64,000 nt of DNA from NCBI GenBank assembly GCA_038373885.1, contig JAWZYV010014429.1, positions 372,001-436,000 of the forward strand, written 5' to 3'. The position numbers and the translations under genes are program-made. The notes under the pieces are model-generated. The model was not told where the DNA came from. It ran no database searches and saw nothing but the letters and a program-made list of their open reading frames with translations. This DNA is from Cheiracanthium punctorium. Lineage: Eukaryota; Arthropoda; Arachnida; Araneae; Cheiracanthiidae. Below are positions 45,832 through 57,231 of this stretch, piece by piece. Every line of letters starts with the position of its first letter. Position 1 is the stretch's first letter.

Positions 45832-46543
45832 TACTATAGAACACACAGATCAATATTTAAGCTTGAGTAAAAACTTTAACGCCAGCATAGAAAATAGAAT
45901 ATAAGACATTAAAAAAAAAAATCAGACTTTCAGAAGCTTGTCTAGGAAGAATTCCTTGGAATTACTTCAAGTATTCTTTTATTTCATGGATGAAACTAGT
46001 TTTTGTCAAAGTTCGGGGTCATTTTATACCATTCGTCTACGATAGTAGATTTCAGTTCTACTGATGATGTAAAATGTCACCCATATGCATTAACTAAGTC
46101 ATCCCTTAAGTTCTCTATTGGGTTAAGATCTGGAGAGTTAGCTGGCCATTTCAAAAAGTTTCAACAATGTTGACTTGGAACCCATTTTTTGTACTGTTAT
46201 TCGAATGGATAGGTGCATTATCTTGCAGATATTTTCAATTTTCTCCTTCAAGAGATTCAGCATTTGGTAAAAGATGACTTGCTAAGACACTTTGATATGC
46301 TTGTGAAATCATTACCCAAAACGAACACAACAGAGGCCACACCATTACCACCAGGTCATTACAGAGCCTCTATCTAATTCGCGCTTGGAGAAAACTCCTT
46401 TTTCTTTTCTTAAATCATGCTAATAGTACTTGCATCCGTCTGATCCATCCAAATTCCTTTTTTGTTTAACTAGAAAAAAAAAACTCTTTCTAGCCAATGG
46501 TTATCGCAGGTTATTACTTGCTGACTGAATTTCAAACGATCTA

Positions 46544-48424
46544 CAGGGTGGTCTAAAAGAAACTTACTCTATATATGAGTCCCTAGTGGCCAACCGTTCG
46601 ACCAATCGAAATGAAAGTTTAGATATAGTTATTTGAATGTATGGGGTCCAGATTGGGATGATTTAAAACAATAAACCTCTCACAGTTATGGTTACAGTGA
46701 CAAAATTTCGAAAGGCAACACCCACTATTTTTGTGCGCAAATTGATCAGAGCATGGAAAAACCTTACATGGCATTGGAACGAGATACGTACGACGTAAAT
46801 TGGTGGCGTAAAACATTTGCGAAGAAGAGCATAGCAAATAACCACTCACAATAAAAGGGAAGGTGTAATTGATGCACTTTGCATAATTCACTGGGCTAGC
46901 CAGTAGAAGCACCCATCTCAGAACACTCTTGCAAAACGCAGCTTGTGATATAAGCAGAATGGTAAGATTGTTTCTTCACGTTCGTGCGAAGAAGATGACA
47001 CTTTCAGGGAAACAACGAGGTGAATTGATAAAGCTTTTTTATCTGAGCGGAGAAAGTGCTGCCGATGCATTGCGAGTTTATCGTCGAAATCATAAAGCTA
47101 AAACGAGGCCCATGCTCCATAAAAAGTGTACGTAATTTGGTAAAGAAATTTGAAGAAACGGGATATACATGTGATAGAGCGCGATCCGGACGACCCGTGT
47201 TCCTGTTGAAGTTGTTGCTGAAGAGCATAATACGATACAAGTCCATTGCAAACAGCAAGAAGTGTTTCCCGCAATTTGGATGTACCGCGAAACCACAGTT
47301 CTCCAAATTCTGCGCTCTGTTCTGCGGATGTGTCCTTATCGATTCCAGCGCGTCCAGGCGTTGGCACCTGGAGTCAACCAACAGCGTGTCTACATTGCGA
47401 ATTTTTTCCTAATCAGATATGATGAGGATAGAGGTGGCCGCTGCGGATATTATGGTCGGATGAGGCACATTTCAGCCTGACAGGGAACAGGGAACGTAAA
47501 CTCCAAGAACTGCGTTCATTGCGCGGAAGAAAATCCTCACGGTGTGGCACCAGTGCCTTTATACGACAGACACGTGACTGCGTGGTGAGGCGTCGCAGGG
47601 ATATTCACTCTGGGTCCTTACTTCTTCAAAGAAGTCACAATCAGTGGTATGCAAACGTGCTCCGTCACAGGTGCTCGGTACAAAGCAATGTTGGAAAATT
47701 ACATAATTCCAGAATTGCAGCAGCGAAATGTCATGAATGGCATTGTATGGATGCAAGATGGTGCTCCTCCACACGTTGCCAGAAGTGTTCGACAAGTGCT
47801 GCAACAGCACTTTGATGATAGAGTCATCGCGCGTACCTTTGCAGTTTCGTGGCCACCTCGTTCCCCCGACCTCACTCCGATGGATTTCTGGTTCTGGGGT
47901 TATCTGAAATCAAAGTGTACACATCAAATCCCTGGAATTTGTCAGACTTGGAAGATGACATAAAACGGGAAGTTCTACAAATTCTTCCTGCCACGATACG
48001 TTCGTCATTGTTATCGACAATCTCCCGCATGCAATGCGTTACCGTCTGCGAAGGTGGCCACGTTGAACACTTGTAATTCGAATAAAAGTCTCGAACCCTC
48101 TCCTCTCTTTTGTTATCATTGGTTCTTTACGATGCTCTTCTTTGCAAATGTTTTACGTCACCAATTTAAGTCATACGTGTTTCGTTCCAACGCCACTTAA
48201 GGTTTTTCCATGCTCCGATCAATTTGCGCACGAAAAAAGTGGGTGTTGCCATTCGAAAATTTCGTCACTGTAACCGTAACTGTGAAAGGTTTATTGTTTT
48301 AAATCACCAGAATCTGGAACCCATACATTCAAATAACTATATCTAAACTTTCATTTCGATTGCTTGAACGTTTCGGCCACTACGGACTTATATATATAGG
48401 GGACGTTTCTTTTAGACCACCCTC
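46544..48424 (+). mobile_element. DD41D mariner-like transposon with ~305-bp TIRs
   Basis: Starts CAGGGTGGTCTAAAAGAAAC and ends, inverted, GAGGGTGGTCTAAAAGAAAC. The arms (46544-46848 and 48122-48424) match over about 305 bp with few differences. TA flanks both sides (46542-46543, 48425-48426); copy 1 shows the empty site GATCTATTTTGTGCTTC. It encodes a frameshifted transposase. The long, similar TIRs suggest a much younger age than the host Tc1 copy. Confidence 0.93.
46995..48076 (+). pseudogene. DD41D mariner-family transposase, frameshifted
   Basis: Starts MTLSGKQRGELIKLFYLSGE and passes through RNLVKKFEETGYTCDRARSG, YRFQRVQALAPGVNQQRV, WSDEAHFSLTGN, IVWMQDGAPPHVARSV, WPPRSPDLTPMDFWFWGYLK and a C-terminal REVLQILPATIRSSLLSTIS ending at 48076. 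Catalytic Asp codons are at 47459, 47757 and 47883; 41 residues separate the second and third, which makes it DD41D rather than DD34D/E. At least four frame changes (near 47100, 47220, 47440 and 47910) prevent translation in one piece. It supplies no activity now but is close to a consensus. Confidence 0.9.
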
Positions 48425-48563
48425 TATTTTGTGCTTCAGCAGCAACTGAGGCTTAGCCAATTTTGCTGCATAAATACAGCTTCCAGACCTTCTGATTGTA
48501 TTATACACTGTTTTTTGACAAACATTTAAACCTGTCGCCGGAATAAGTTACATGGTACATGTA

Positions 48564-48740
48564 CAGTGGCGGATTATTGCAAGTTTGTCGGGGGAGGGGG
48601 GGCGGACGGTTAGTTTGTCGGTGGGGCGGTTAGTTAGAAGATTGACATATGCCTCCATTTTATGGAAGTAAAATAGGATCTTTTACATTAATTTCTTTTT
48701 CTCGGGGGGGGCGGTCGCCCCCTCCTTTAATTCGCCCTTG
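48564..48740. mobile_element. hAT-type MITE, copy 2
   Basis: Ends CAGTGGCGGATTATTG and TTTAATTCGCCCTTG match copy 1 at 2825-2987, including TTAGAAGATTGACATAT and the G/C runs. Copy 1 of the Tc1 family (near 28240) gives the empty site. The 8-bp duplication is no longer clear (only GTGTA-like similarity). Confidence 0.82.
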
Positions 48741-49799
48741 GTTGTGTATTTTCCAGTAGATTCAAGTCTGCATCTCTTCTTTCATTCCGCGAAGTCAAAG
48801 CTTTAGGTCTTCCCCTTTGTATTCTTTTCGCCATAATTGTCTTTCCAATTTAAAATATTGTCGAAGGTATATGTTGTCTTTGATCTTCCGATCTTGCACG
48901 AGTACAGCTACTCATTCCTGTTGAAGAAAGAGCTCAGGTCTGCCCTCTTTCATGATCAGTTAACTTCGTACCTTTTGCCATCTTAACAAACAGCTCCAAA
49001 ACTCCGAAGGAATGTATGACAAATTTGCAAATTTAAGAGTTGTCACAATCTAAGCAATTTCAGTAATATTTGAGCCTGTATATGTATATTTACATTAAAA
49101 AAAATTACTGGTGGCCTTAAAGTTTTTACTCAAGATGAATATAACGGTTTTGTATATGCAACTTTTTCTGATAATTGTACAATTTAAAAATTCTGTTGGT
49201 GTATTATTTCTCAATTAGGCACCAAGGCGGACAGTTTCGCCGCCTTATAGTTAGTTCTTTATGGAAAATGTGGCAACCTAGGTAATCTGTGTTCATGTGA
49301 TAATATTATGTGATGAGCCAATATTAGGATTCAGGCACACTCTAAGCTGCCGATTTTTTTATGTCGCGTCAAGCAGGGTCTTAAAATAGAAATCAATGGT
49401 GGCCAAGTCATTGAACTCATTGCAAGTCCAGCAGTGGTCTGGGCGCTTAACTCCGTTCCCATACGAACACGGCAAGTGAAGCAGCATCCCGCTTGACCAG
49501 CGCTTGGGAGGGTCAACTTCCTCTCGGCTCGTCTGCTGTGGGACTGTGTATGCTAATGGTAGCTGGTGCACGTAAAATCCGTCGTGGCGCCAATGTCCAC
49601 CAAGTTGTTAAACGATACCTCTGGGGCGCCGATTTCAGGGGGTTGGTCCCTCCTCTGGAATTGGTTCAAAAAAAGGGGACCCCGAGAGATTCAAAATTAG
49701 CGGACAGACTTTCTCCCACTGGGGCTCATTAAAATGGAAGCCGCCCCTTCCACCCATCGCCTGCCTATATGGGAGATCTGGCACCGCCCCGCGGTTGCC

Positions 49800-49828
49800 A
49801 GAGGGCATAAGCAACAACAACAACAACT
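49800..49828 (+). repeat. (CAA)n run at the end of a GC-rich segment
   Basis: GCATAAGCAACAACAACAAC follows GGTTGCCAGAGG after about 480 bp of GC-rich sequence. Such simple-repeat tails close several LINE and SINE families, so this may be a retroposon 3' end. Confidence 0.5.
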
Positions 49829-50184
49829 CATTTCAAGTAATATAATGTTTTGTTTTCTTCTTTTAACAGTACTTTGTCATTAAATGTATTGGTTGATTAC
49901 TACGTAACTCACTGCTTGGAGCTCTTTCAAAAATTACCAGATAAAATACTGGCAATTTTTGTTCTTTTACAAAAATTCATTTTATCAATAAAATATGGAT
50001 TCAGTAAATCGGTATGCAAACATTAAATGGGTTATTTCTTATTTTAGTTTCTTTCTTAGCCAAGTAAGTGACGGTAACTCAGAATGTGGCAACTTTTTGC
50101 AAATCTGATCAACAGGTGATCTCTGTAACACTTGGTAAGGGATCGTTCCAGGAATTTTTTCTAGGGTCCCATTTTCGTGAAAAC

Positions 50185-50285
50185 TGTTTAATTTTGTGAA
50201 TTTCAATAACTATTTTTGTGAATTTCAACACCTATTTTTGAGAATTTCAACACCTATTTTTGTGAATTTTCATACCAATTTTTGT
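50185..50285. repeat. Short tandem repeat, period 23-24
   Basis: TTTTTGTGAATTTCAACACC recurs about four times with small changes. Confidence 0.8.
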
Positions 50286-50880
50286 AAAATTCACTTTTTT
50301 CTTAAAATAATTTACAAAATAAATTAAAATGACCATAAAATGTTTTAATCGATTATAATTTTGTGAAGGGACCGTTTGAATCGATTGGATTTTGTGAAGG
50401 GGCCGTAAAACGGGCAAAAATTTCGGCTGCATCGATCGCTGTTGGTGTTATATCTTAACAAGGCTAAAATGCAGAAGTGGTGCCCAGTTTGGCGAGATTC
50501 CTGATAGATGCCAAAATGCCGAGTTTTCGCGGCGCCTTTCTTTATGGTTACTCCAAGAATTTCTAGTAGACAATCGCAAGACTGGATGCAATAAATTCTG
50601 CTTTCGCAATTCGTCAAAACAAAGTTTGCACAACTCTCATCTTCTACTACAATTTTAAAGGAACTTTTTTAAATTAATTAAGCTTAAAACGATACGATTA
50701 TATTACGATACGATTGTTTCCATGTAAGCAGTTTTCGAAAGACAAAAGAGAAATTAATAAACATAAAAATTACTGAAATATGGTACTTAATTTACGAAAA
50801 ACGTGTAATCAACAATATTTTTCAAATCAAGAACGTCAAAAAGAATCAGTAAATTAATACATACTGAGTCACATATAACA

Positions 50881-51302
50881 TATGCTATCACTAGTCCTCT
50901 GCGAGGCTTAAAAAACATCCCTGGGTCCGGCCATCACTGTGGGGGACAACAAAGGACATATGCCATCACTGGTCCTGTGCAACTCAAAAAAACACCCCTG
51001 GGTCCGGCTATCGCTGTGGAAACAACCTAGAAAATATGCTATCGCTGGTCTTGTGCGAGACTCAAAAAAAAAAAAAAAAAAAATCCCTGGGTCCGGATAT
51101 CGCTGTAGGGGGCAAACCCAGAAAAATGCTATCGCTGGTTCTGTACGAGACTCAAAAGAAGAAAAAAAAACATCCTTGGGGCCGGCCATCGCTGTGAGTG
51201 GTGGGGGAGGCTCTCGAAAATATGCTACAGTTGGTCCTTTGCGAGGCCCAAAAAATACAGTAGCCCAAGCCATCGCTGTAGACCCCTCTTTGAAAATATG
51301 TG
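50881..51302. repeat. Minisatellite, five units of 76-92 bp
   Basis: Units start TATGCTATC(A/G)CTGGTCCT and contain a CTCAAAAAA run of variable length, TCCCTGGGTCCGGCCATCGC and TGTGGGGG. Unit length varies mainly through the A-run. Open frames cross the array on both strands because the unit lacks stops; they are not genes. Confidence 0.88.
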
Positions 51303-51940
51303 TCGTCAAAAAAAAAAAAAAAATAGTTATTTATTTTGAAAAATTAAAGAAATTCGGCTTACAATGGAATATTTTATTCAGTGGGTACACACGTGAGTTG
51401 CTGAACACACAGCATGTAGTTCTCTGTGCTGTCGTTAATTGTAAATATTTTGATTTTTTTAATGCAACTGTTTCTTATATTTCAACTAGTAACGAACCAC
51501 AAAATATTAATTGCATGACGTCATATGAAACTCTTCATCTACACACTTAAAAGTACGGCACTGAATATCGCATAATTTCAAACCTCATCAATTCGATTTA
51601 GATTAGAACAGAATATTCAAAAGATGTTTTCATTCGAACTATCACGTATGATAATTAAATTAACATAAAGCAATAATAAATTTAGCTGTTGTCATTCACC
51701 AGTGTATCAATACAGGCGATTTTGGTGTCGCATTTGTGGGAAAACTCGTTATGAACTATGTAGTTACGTCAGACAGAGTAGTCTATAAGACATCGACCTT
51801 GGTACCGCATACGTTAGCGTATTATATATAGACAATAAACTTTAATAATTAATACTACAGTAATATTTGAATATCTTTTATTTCATTTTTCCATTTTCTA
51901 AAAAATTTTTACTAGCCTAAAAGTTTTTACTCAGACTGTA

Positions 51941-54900
51941 GGTCAAAGTTGTGCATGCCATTCTGATACAACATTGAAATTGAATACTGCCCAACTTTTA
52001 TGTAATGTAACTCCACTTCTGAAAAATAAAAACAGGAAAAAACTCATAAGTTTTTACTTGGAATCTATAGTTTAAATATGCCGTTTTATTGAGTCTCTTA
52101 TACGTTCATGAAAATAAACTTTCAGTTTGGTTAGGTTCAAACTTGAGACTATTAAAAAAAATAATTATTATTACACTACAAGGTATTGAGTTTTCCTCAT
52201 AAAGGTGAAATCTTTTAAATATAAGTGTGTGCATGAGGCTAGAAGACAAACTTGTATTCATTCATCCATTTTGTGATACCTAGCCCTAAAAGTATCTTAA
52301 TATTACGTAAGAGCAAATATCATAAACCACATGAAATAAATGAATTCATGTTATAAAATACTGCTTTTGCATCCAACAAAAATTAGATGTGCCTACAAAA
52401 ATTAAAATTTAGATTTGATAAATACCTTAATACTATTAGCAACTTCCAAGAGTGATTCAACTTGTAAAAGTTGAAATAATTTAAACTTTGTAAAATAACA
52501 CATATAAAAAGTATTTATCAATATAGATAGGGCAAAAAATGTGTGTCCTTTTTCAGCAGAAGTCCATATACAGACTGAGACAAGGAACTGAAAAAAAAGG
52601 TCACAACAACAAAGCGAAGAGTGAGTTGCCAATCCGACGAAGAAAAAAAGGAAAATTCCAGGAAGAATTAAAGAACGGTGGAGAGAAAAGGGAGGAGAGT
52701 ATATGTAAAAATAAAATAACAAATTAAAGATGAAAAAATTGAATAAATAAAAAATAAAAGAAAATTGCACGAAAACTGCAAAAACAATATAAAACAGAAC
52801 AACAAAAGAACAGCAACAACAAAAACAAACTTTTTTTAGTAAACATAGAATAAAATAATTACTGAAAAACACACACAATAACAACGAAACAAATAAATTA
52901 ATAAATTAAAAAAGGGAGAGAAGAGGTATAGAGGGAAAAGGTAAATAGAACATTACAACAACTGTTTCCAAGCAAAATGAATCAAAGGAATGGAAAAACT
53001 GTCATTCACAAGATGTTTCAAGTTCTATGTAATGGAAAAGCCTTCCAAAATATAAAGATGGGGCAAAGACTGAGGAGTGCACAAGATATTACCTTCAGAA
53101 AATCGAAAACAATGATTAAAATTCCAACAATGAGAGGCAAGTGTTTTTTGTTGTAAAAGTTGTTTATGCATGCAGGAAGCTGTAACACATCATCATAAGA
53201 CTATGAGGTGTTTATTGTCTATAAGTTTGAATGCCTAGGTTGTCATTCGATTGAACCATAAGAGATAACTACGTGGCATTTCTATTAATTGTTAGTTTCT
53301 TAAGGCAATTAGAACTTTTAGAAGTAAAGTGATGATTTTTTTAACAGTTTGCCAGAGTGAGATTAAATTATTTAGCAGCAACACACAGCTAAAAGAAGCA
53401 TAGAATGGAAAAAGTACAGTAAAACTCAATGAAGACACTTTACTGCTTAAGACGCTGTTTCCATCAGTCCCTTGACATTTCCTATACTATACAATGTAAA
53501 ATAGGCCTATTAAGAAGGCACTTTCTTCCTACTTTCACCTTCACCACTCTTGCCTTGCATTCTTAGATAAGACACACTTCTCTCTGTTTCTCTTACCCCA
53601 TCTTCTTTCTTTCTTTGATTGATCGGGGGTGGGGGGTGTGTTTACATGTTGGATAAAAAATAATGTCACATCGATATTGTCCATTGCAGAGGTATGTTAA
53701 TATTGTTCAGTGATACCAATGTCAAGGGGAACAGAGGGAAAACATGGACTTTTTGGAAGAAAACTCACCTACAGGGAAAAAGGGAGTTTTTGATGAGACT
53801 GTCCAAAATTAAGGGACGTTCTTTTAGATTGCCAGAACAAAAAATTAAATGGTAGAGAAGTAGCTAGGAGATCTTGCCCTTATCCGAAATTTGAATTTTT
53901 GATTACAAAAAGAATAACTAAGCTTTTTGTAAGAAATTTCATCTTCCCGCATTGCCACTCCTCCTTTTTGTGTGCGCATCTGTGCCTTGGCCATGGAGTA
54001 AGATAATTCAGAGTGAAAATTAACACTAGAATTCTGATAGAATGGGATTTCAGCCCACCAGTTAATGCTCTTATCAAGAAATTAATGCTGTTTTTTTTAT
54101 TAGAGTTTTTTTTTCCCAATTCACCCATAAAATGCTTTCCTATTTAAGACATTCTTTCAAGCAGGCCCCGTGAAGAATGCCTTCAGCGAGTTTTACTGTA
54201 GTTAATAGTTCTTTTAAGAGCATTTTTTGGTAAAGATATTTTTTTCTTTTATTGATAGAAATTAAAGGAGCTGAAAGAATTTTTTTTTCAGTATTAAATA
54301 ATTACTCATAAATCATAACAGAATGAAGTTTTAAAAACACATGTGTTTTATTTATCCATTGCATTTTCAACAGAAGTATGATTTTTTTCATAGAATTATT
54401 TTTAAAAATGTAAGCAACATTTCAGTACAATCATATTCTGTTCATCTTAATAGACTTCATTCAAACTGCAGTTGAGGTACATTTTATAACATATTATAAA
54501 GTCATTACATTAAACTACCAAATGCATTTTTGTTTTCACAAACAAAAACAATAAGTTATTTTGATATTACTAACATCCATGTTTGAACCCAACAATTTCG
54601 GTTCACAAAGATTTCAAGAACAAAATAACAAATTACCTAAAATATATTTTTAGGAACTTGTTCCTTTCAGTAGAGCTAAATATCAGACACATTAAAGTCA
54701 TGCAGTAACAAACTTATATTTAATCAATTTTTCAAAATAAATATTTTGATCATTGAAATAATAAAATCTGTATCCTTTAATTTTCATCCAATAAAATGTT
54801 AACCAAGGATTTTTTTTTTTTTTTTAAACATCATGTTTTCAAGATTTATGAAAAAAAAATTCTTTTTCAGTATGTAAAAAGGCCCGTAACATAAAAATAA

Positions 54901-55459
54901 ATCAACTCATTTTATTGGTAAAAATAATCAAAAATCATGTCAAAAAATACGTAAACATATTAAAAATAAAAAGCCACATAGTTTGTGTAAAATGCCTTGA
55001 TCATACACAGTAGTTAATGCTCAATTACATACATTTTGTTAATATGGAAATACTTAATTAAATTCTTTTATTTATACTTTAGAAAAAAAAAATCAACTGC
55101 AAATCATTCGCTACTCCTGTTGGCTTTTTAAAGACAAAATTGCTGAAGGGACACGGATGTTTTCAATTAACAAAATGTATAGTACACAAAATAAATATGA
55201 AATTTGTTCTTCTGATTTATTAAGGAATTTTTAACATATAAAAAGAACAAAAATTTTGAAAGCTTGATACAACTATCATATTTTTTTCACATCAAATTTT
55301 GATTCAGCATGAGCATAAAAATGTAAAATTTCATCAATTTTCAACAGTCATAAATAACACAACAGTCAAAGATGGACAACCTAGTCTCAAAGAGAGACTT
55401 CAAACTTTTAATCACACACTCTAAAATAATGTGCATTTTTTTTAACAACTAAGCTTAAA
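51941..55459. other. AT-rich intergenic stretch
   Basis: I see no coding exon. The 160-codon minus-strand frame at 52402-52884 is mostly Phe, Leu, Tyr and Ile from A/T-rich sequence. Several A-runs and T-runs of 10-18 nt occur. Confidence 0.5.
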
Positions 55460-55580
55460 GATAACAATTAAGCATTTTTAGAAAGTGATTCCATCAACCT
55501 TTCAAGTTATTAGGCAAGTTGGAGTGTATAGGCTGATTATTATTATTATTATTATTTTTTTTACCAACTATGCGAAAAAT

Positions 55581-55651
55581 TCCAGAGCTGGGAATCGAAC
55601 CCAGGACTGCTGCATAACGTGCGGGTGCTCTACCACTGAGCTACTCTGGGA
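55581..55651 (-). tRNA. tRNA-like sequence, GTT anticodon position (SINE part, probably not functional)
   Basis: On the minus strand, CCCAGAGTAGCTCAGTGGTA and CTGGGTTCGATTCCCAG give a strong D arm and T arm (A and B boxes), and CCAGAG...CTCTGG an acceptor stem with the terminal pair mismatched. The anticodon loop reads ACGTTAT with GTT at the anticodon position, but its stem has two mismatches. The embedding in a repeated unit argues for a SINE. Confidence 0.5.
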
Positions 55652-55871
55652 CAATTCCCAGATGAAATTTCTCGCATTAGAACCGTTGGTATTCATCATC
55701 TTCCTCTGCAAACCACAGATAGAAAAGATGAAACAATTAATTCGCGACAACTCCGTTACGCTGCGGAAATTATATTTTTTAGAAAGTGATTCCATCAACC
55801 TTTCAAGTTATTAGGCAAATTGAAGTGTATAGGCTGAATAATTTTTATTTTTTACCAACTATGCAAAAAAT

Positions 55872-55942
55872 TCCAGAGCTGGGAATCGAACCCAGGACTG
55901 CCGCATAACATGCAGGTGCTCTACCACTGAGCTACTCTGGGA
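55872..55942 (-). tRNA. tRNA-like sequence, second copy
   Basis: Same as the copy at 55581-55651 with five or so changes; the anticodon stem pairs better here (CTGC/GCGG around ATGTTAT). An inverted partial copy of the T arm and acceptor follows within 20 nt. Confidence 0.5.
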
Positions 55943-57175
55943 CGATTCCCAGGTGAAATGATGCAGCAGTCCTGGGTTCGATTCCCAGCTCTGGAATTTT
56001 TCGCATAGTTGGTAAAAAATAAAAGTAATCAGCCTATACACTCCAACTTGCCTGATAACAATTAAGATTTTTTTAATTACAATGTTTTCATCAATATGTT
56101 ACTAAATCATATTTCTTTAAGTAAGAACATACATAAATTTTGTGTCTAACTAAAGCAGAAAGATCAAAATCCCCTGAATCAATTTTGGTTCTAATCTGAT
56201 CATTAGTTTTAAAAATATCGTACAATATATTTAAATAATACCTTTAGGAACCATATATTAAATTTTACAGTTTCTCAGCATTACATGGAGCTTTCAACTT
56301 GCATATTGTAATATTATATATATACATATATTTATTCAATTATAAAACAAGGGGGGTGGAAGAAGCAATCCACCATGGATGGCAAGCTACAAACGAAAAT
56401 GGGAGTGGTAGAATGCTGAAAATTAGAACAAATTAAGTAGCAAACTGAAAGACTGAGACAAAGGGACAGCAGAAGCTTTGAAAGGACGGGGCAGCAAATT
56501 GAAAGACCGACCCAGGCAGTAATAGCCTTGCAGTGCGACTGCATTTATAATTATATATGCACATTTTCTTTTCTTTTTTTCCAATTGCAAGGTAAATACA
56601 AGATAATAGATAAAAAACAGAAAAAAAATGAATTAAAAACAGAGAAGAGCTTAAGTCATCAACTTTAAAGTTCTCTACCTGGACAATAAATCGCTGTTTC
56701 ATTGTTGCCATAAAATGACACACAGTTAACAGTTTGAGTTACAAAAGTTATCTTTGTTCATTGGGTTTGCCAACTTACAGAGAGGGCAGTCAGAGTCTGC
56801 GTGGATTTTAATGCAATGGAGATGTTCCCCTAGCAGTCATGACTTATCAAAATATGAAGCTTTGCAGTGGCTTGATGTGATAAACCAGTAGGGATTGTTA
56901 AGAGATACTGAACTCCCCATTGCTTTAAATTTGTCCAATTATGCATACGTAATTTACAACTCTTTTCCATTAATTATTTGATATATAACCTAATAGAATG
57001 AAACAAAAGCACCAAGCATCAGGTTTGGAATAGTCATAAGCCCTTCCAAGCAAGACTATTGGTCTGCTGCTTCTCAGCAATGCTACAGCACTGACTGTAG
57101 TCCCACACATTTTATATTTAAAATGCCTGAAAATGTTAAAAGATTAAAATGGAATATGGAGGATAACAGTAGTTA

Positions 57176-57231
57176 AAAAGTTGAGGAATACCTTTTCCTC
57201 CGATCAGAGGAAATAGTATTCCCCAACTTTT
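57176..57231. repeat. Imperfect 56-bp hairpin
   Basis: AAAAGTTGAGGAATACC pairs with GTATTCCCCAACTTTT, and CCTC/GAGG continue the stem around a small loop. Confidence 0.75.

Larger units (their letters stand above)
45960..48960 (-). pseudogene. Tc1-type DD34E transposase, decayed and interrupted
   Basis: The transposase region of copy 1 recurs in two pieces: 45960-46543 (C-terminal half, including the GAGAGTTAGCTGGCCATTTC stretch that encodes the WPANSPDL motif) and 48425-48960 (N-terminal half). The DD41D mariner separates them and the hAT-type MITE cuts the N-terminal part again. Frames are broken throughout. Confidence 0.75.
49218..51832. other. 2.6-kb insert of unknown nature in Tc1 copy 2
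   Basis: Absent from copy 1, where AATTTGTGAATTC...CAATTAACAATAC runs through. GGCACCAAGGCGGA at its left is partly inverted (TCGACCTTGGTACC) near 51793, a possible TIR. It holds a GC-rich part ending in a CAA run (49218-49830), a 23-24-bp tandem repeat (50185-50285) and an ~80-bp minisatellite (50881-51302). Two minus-strand frames near 49331-49571 and 50345-50617 show no motif. It may itself be composite. Confidence 0.5.
44872..51938 (-). mobile_element. Tc1 family element, copy 2, with four nested insertions
   Basis: The ends CAGACAGTAAAAACTTTAAA and, inverted, CAGTCTGAGTAAAAACTTTT are each flanked by TA (44870-44871, 51939-51940). Between them, segments 44872-45028, 45832-46543, 48425-48563, 48741-49217 and 51833-51938 follow the order of copy 1 (27221-28816). 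Four blocks absent from copy 1 lie between: an 803-bp MITE, an 1881-bp DD41D mariner, a 177-bp hAT-type MITE and a 2.6-kb insert. Subtracting them leaves about 1.57 kb against 1.6 kb for copy 1. Confidence 0.85.
55473..56053 (-). mobile_element. Compound of three tRNA-like units between 13-bp direct repeats
   Basis: GATAACAATTAAG at 55460-55472 and 56054-56066 flanks the compound. Inside, a unit beginning TTCCATCAACCTTTCAAGTT is repeated directly with a 301-bp period (55481, 55782), and a third partial unit is inverted (about 55958-56053), ending in the inverse of AGGCAAGTTGGAGTGTATAG. A 39-nt stretch (55473-55511) precedes the first arm. Each unit holds a tRNA-like part and a TTACCAACTATGC(G)AAAAA segment with an AAT or A/T-rich tail. 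A tRNA-SINE multimer or a Penelope-style arrangement are the alternatives. Confidence 0.6.

Noticed and set aside
47004..47381. Several minus-strand open frames over the DD41D mariner
   Set aside because: They are antisense shadows of the transposase pseudogene, whose motifs are on the plus strand.
50939..51550. A 203-codon plus-strand open frame
   Set aside because: Most of it is the minisatellite, with Lys runs from the A-tracts; the rest has no motif. The opposite strand is open over the same units, as expected from repeat composition.
52402..52884. A 160-codon minus-strand open frame rich in Phe, Leu and Cys
   Set aside because: Low-complexity translation of T-rich sequence, no domain, no exon borders. 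It looks membrane-like only because of composition.
55581..55942. Two functional tRNA-Asn genes
   Set aside because: The acceptor end and anticodon stem have mismatches, the units are part of a repeated and inverted compound, and 3' tails look like SINE tails.
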